Source of the DNA: Anabaena minutissima FACHB-250
GTDB taxonomy: Bacteria > Cyanobacteriota > Cyanobacteriia > Cyanobacteriales > Nostocaceae
DNA length: 42,655 nucleotides
NCBI RefSeq assembly: GCF_014697125.1
Contig: NZ_JACJRG010000046.1
Coordinates: forward strand, 1-42,655
Direction of reading: 5' to 3'
Of the stretch, positions 40,986 through 42,655 are shown piece after piece; positions within the stretch are counted from its first letter, which is position 1, and every line of letters starts with the position of its first letter. The notes beneath the pieces were generated by a model, which was not told where the DNA came from, made no database searches, and worked only from the letters and a program-made list of their open reading frames with translations. A program made the translations under genes and the position numbers.

Positions 40986-41564
40986 TTAGATCCTCACTCG
41001 ATAATGAAGTATCAAGACACCGTTTTGATATATTTTGCTGTCAGTCAGTTCCAAATTAGTTTGCTGGATTACTCCCGAAAAAAGCGGAATGCCTGAACCC
41101 ATGAGAAATGGATTTACCTTCAGAATGAGCTTGTCAATCAAGTGTTCAGCAAAAAGTGTTGTGGCTAAATCTGCACCACCACAGAGCCAGATGTCCTTAC
41201 CTGTTTCATTTTTCAAACTTTTGACTAATGCAACAGCATCTTTTGAGACGAGTTCAACATTTTCATCTGGGCTTTCTTTCATGGTACGTGAAAAAAGATA
41301 CTGCTTCATGTGCGGGTAAGGGTTAGTTACACCCACCGTTAGCCCCACTTCGTATGTCCTGCGCCCCATGAAAACAATATCAAACCACTTGTTCTCTGCA
41401 TGGACACCTAGTGCATCACGCCAGTGAACTGGAATGGTTTCGGGAAAGGATGCGGCCAAGTCTGTGATATGCTCACCTTCTGGGAGAAAGCCTGCAAATG
41501 AGCCATCTTTGTGAGCAATGAATCCATCAACGCTGCAAGCCACGTAATAATTGAGTTGTCGCAT
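40986..41564 (-). CDS. Dihydrofolate reductase/RibD C-terminal-like reductase
   Basis: The 192-aa product has the DHFR-like fold: RQLNYYVACSVDGFIAHKDG at the start, FDIVFMGRRTYEVG (the cofactor helix) in the middle, WLCGGADLATTLFAEHLIDK near 125-145 and LILKVNPFLMGSGIPLF at the end. This pattern is that of the RibD C-terminal/bacterial bifunctional-deaminase-type reductases (YyaP-like). It is likely an NADPH-dependent reductase; the substrate is unknown. The gene is isolated between an IS fragment and the small genes to the right. Confidence 0.9.
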   Translation of the reverse strand: MRQLNYYVACSVDGFIAHKDGSFAGFLPEGEHITDLAASFPETIPVHWRDALGVHAENKWFDIVFMGRRTYEVGLTVGVTNPYPHMKQYLFSRTMKESPDENVELVSKDAVALVKSLKNETGKDIWLCGGADLATTLFAEHLIDKLILKVNPFLMGSGIPLFSGVIQQTNLELTDSKIYQNGVLILHYRVRI

Positions 41565-41640
41565 TTAACTTTTTTGATTGTTTTTCTCAAACTAATATTA
41601 GTCTGGTAGCAGTTTAATTTATCAATACCTTGTTCTTTAG

Positions 41641-41668
41641 GACACGCTACGCGAACGCTAGGTTACGA
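41641..41668. repeat. Short dispersed repeat element
   Basis: GACACGCTACGCGAACGCTA is a partial copy of the GCGAGACGCTACGCGAACG-type unit seen also at 3327-3432. It lies in the spacer upstream of the reductase gene. Confidence 0.5.
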
Positions 41669-41803
41669 GGGTGAGTAGATGTATTAATTCTCTGTTCTCT
41701 GAGGCTTGGCAAAAACAATAATTTCTAAAAATTACTTTTCCAACCAATTGTTTCATCCTTTTTTTAGTGAAGGTATTATTCATCATAAAAATTTTCTCCT
41801 AAT

Positions 41804-42067
41804 TTAAAAAAATCTTCTTTGTTGATATAGATCAAAACTACTGATAAGTTCACTTTCTTTATGAGAGCGATAAAAAGACTCCTCAATCCAAATTCGTAAT
41901 TCTTCCTCAGACTTTAAATAGACCGTGCGATTTATGCTGGCATCATAAACTTTCCATAAATCATTTCCTGCGCCATCTTTTTGTTGGCTAATTTTGAATT
42001 TATCAGGGGTGCTAAATACTTCTTTAAGCCATATAATTGGGTTAGTTAGTCTTAGTGAATTTGTCAT
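41804..42067 (-). CDS. Hypothetical protein, 87 aa
   Basis: The peptide has a mixed alpha/beta look (DKFKISQQKDGAGNDLWKVY, then ASINRTVYLKSEEELRIWIE) and no membrane span or signal peptide. It may be a small domain of the type that binds another protein. No family is recognised. ATG start, no strong Shine-Dalgarno (TTTAAAGC region). The flanking spacers (41669-41803 and 42068-42346) hold nothing I can name. Confidence 0.55.
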   Translation of the reverse strand: MTNSLRLTNPIIWLKEVFSTPDKFKISQQKDGAGNDLWKVYDASINRTVYLKSEEELRIWIEESFYRSHKESELISSFDLYQQRRFF

Positions 42068-42346
42068 GAGTTTATTGCTTTAAGTAATTAATTTAACGCT
42101 ATGAATTAGTCTCATGCAAAAGTACAGAGATCTAAAAAATAAGTAATTGGACAAAATTAATTACACAAAAATCTGGTCAGCAATCCTTAATTGGCAAAGA
42201 ATTTGTAAATAACCAATATGTAATTAATTCTGTCGTGGTACTTAAAGTGTTTAAGATATTGATCGTGGCAATAATTTCTTATCCCAGTTCAGGAACGCCC
42301 AAAATCTGATTCCAAGGAAAACTTATTTAGTATGAAAAAATGCAGC

Positions 42347-42571
42347 TTAATTTGACAACACTACTGGTGAATCTTTTAACTGTTCTTGCTCGGTCAGAAG
42401 TTGGATGATGTAGGGTGTAATTATGGGTGCAATCAAATCTTGGCGAATATAAGCCTGAAAGTGATTCAGTCCAAACAAGGGAAAGAAGCGCCCGTTTGGT
42501 AGTTCCCAGGCGCTACGTTTCACAAGTGGATACCAAGGATCTGATACCGTTGGCGAAATATTACTTAACAT
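42347..42571 (-). CDS. Hypothetical protein, 74 aa or more
   Basis: The frame has an ATG at 42571 but stays open upstream to a stop at 42653-42655, passing through the two palindromes. The core (SDPWYPLVKRSAWELPNGRF, then FPLFGLNHFQAYIRQDLIAP) looks like a real, aromatic-rich protein with a helical C-terminus. No family is recognised. The start chosen is the first Met, which lies just downstream of the palindrome pair. Confidence 0.45.
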   Translation of the reverse strand: MLSNISPTVSDPWYPLVKRSAWELPNGRFFPLFGLNHFQAYIRQDLIAPIITPYIIQLLTEQEQLKDSPVVLSN

Positions 42572-42587
42572 AAAAACGCCGATTTTA

Positions 42588-42635
42588 CCGTGTATTACAC
42601 GGAAGGGTGGTTCTACCTTTCCATGTAATACATGG
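42588..42635. promoter_or_regulatory. Two phased 15-bp palindromes (operator-like)
   Basis: CCGTGTATTACACGG (42588-42602) and CCATGTAATACATGG (42621-42635) are near-perfect palindromes of the form CCRTGTAWTACAYGG. Their centres are 33 bp apart, close to three helical turns, which suits a dimeric regulator binding side by side on one face. They lie just upstream of the ATG at 42571 on the minus strand. Confidence 0.55.
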
Positions 42636-42655
42636 GAGAGAAAAAAGTTAAGTTA

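Noticed and set aside
1..42655. CRISPR array, tRNA or rRNA genes
   Set aside because: No regularly spaced direct repeats with unique spacers, no cloverleaf with a T-arm consensus and no rRNA-like stretch were seen on either strand.

Overview
The window looks like accessory DNA, either a plasmid or an integrated plasmid-like island, from a filamentous, probably heterocyst-forming cyanobacterium (Nostoc/Anabaena-type). Evidence seen directly: frequent HIP1 octamers (GCGATCGC), dispersed palindromic repeats of the GCGATG...CATCGC type, heptamer-like low-complexity tracts, and gene families typical of Nostocales (NB-ARC/WD40 STAND ATPases, exported TPR-CHAT proteins with a TPS/FHA partner, a four-cysteine Ser/Thr kinase with TPRs, a GUN4 domain, IS630 debris). 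The plasmid link rests on a 1205-aa DUF3854/helicase replication-type protein that resembles the CyRepA1 family, next to a short tyrosine recombinase. No tRNA, rRNA or CRISPR array was recognised.

Layout. 1-8400: a left-truncated RecD2-like helicase, an ABM monooxygenase whose start codon lies in a repeat tract, a DUF4174 protein, a low-molecular-weight phosphatase, then a co-directional XRE / DUF2513 / helical protein / NERD-nuclease-SF1-helicase cluster, and a VOC protein. 8500-12830: small accessory genes, including an HNH protein overlapping a 35-aa membrane protein, a two-gene coiled-coil pair, and an overlapping SNase-like/GIY-YIG pair. 13080-15460: an exported ankyrin-GUN4 fusion coupled by a stop/start overlap to a small, apparently frameshifted membrane gene. 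15536-18442: a phage/plasmid-type DNA-binding protein, small unknowns and a GNAT acetyltransferase.

18471-28407 is a signalling/conflict block. A TPS haemagglutinin-like exoprotein and an exported TPR-CHAT protease overlap stop-to-start. Converging on them are an exported Fn3-like/TPR protein and a zinc-ribbon Ser/Thr kinase-TPR protein. Next comes a divergent HTH-NB-ARC ATPase with a small downstream partner. 29106-34500 is the replication/recombination block: the CyRepA1-like protein, with its Shine-Dalgarno inside a hairpin, two strong hairpins, a tyrosine recombinase with an in-frame amber codon near its natural start, a ribbon-helix-helix-like protein, and a DUF6262-like remnant. 34508-38014 encodes a 14-WD40 NB-ARC protein in which two adjacent repeats are almost identical at DNA level. 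The right end holds decayed genes, a secreted PLC-like/ricin-lectin protein, an IS630 fragment, a DHFR/RibD-like reductase, two small unknowns and a pair of phased palindromes.

The genes fit a mobile accessory region rich in sensing, DNA-processing and conflict functions. Functional links between clusters are inference from position and overlap; nothing here was tested by database search.
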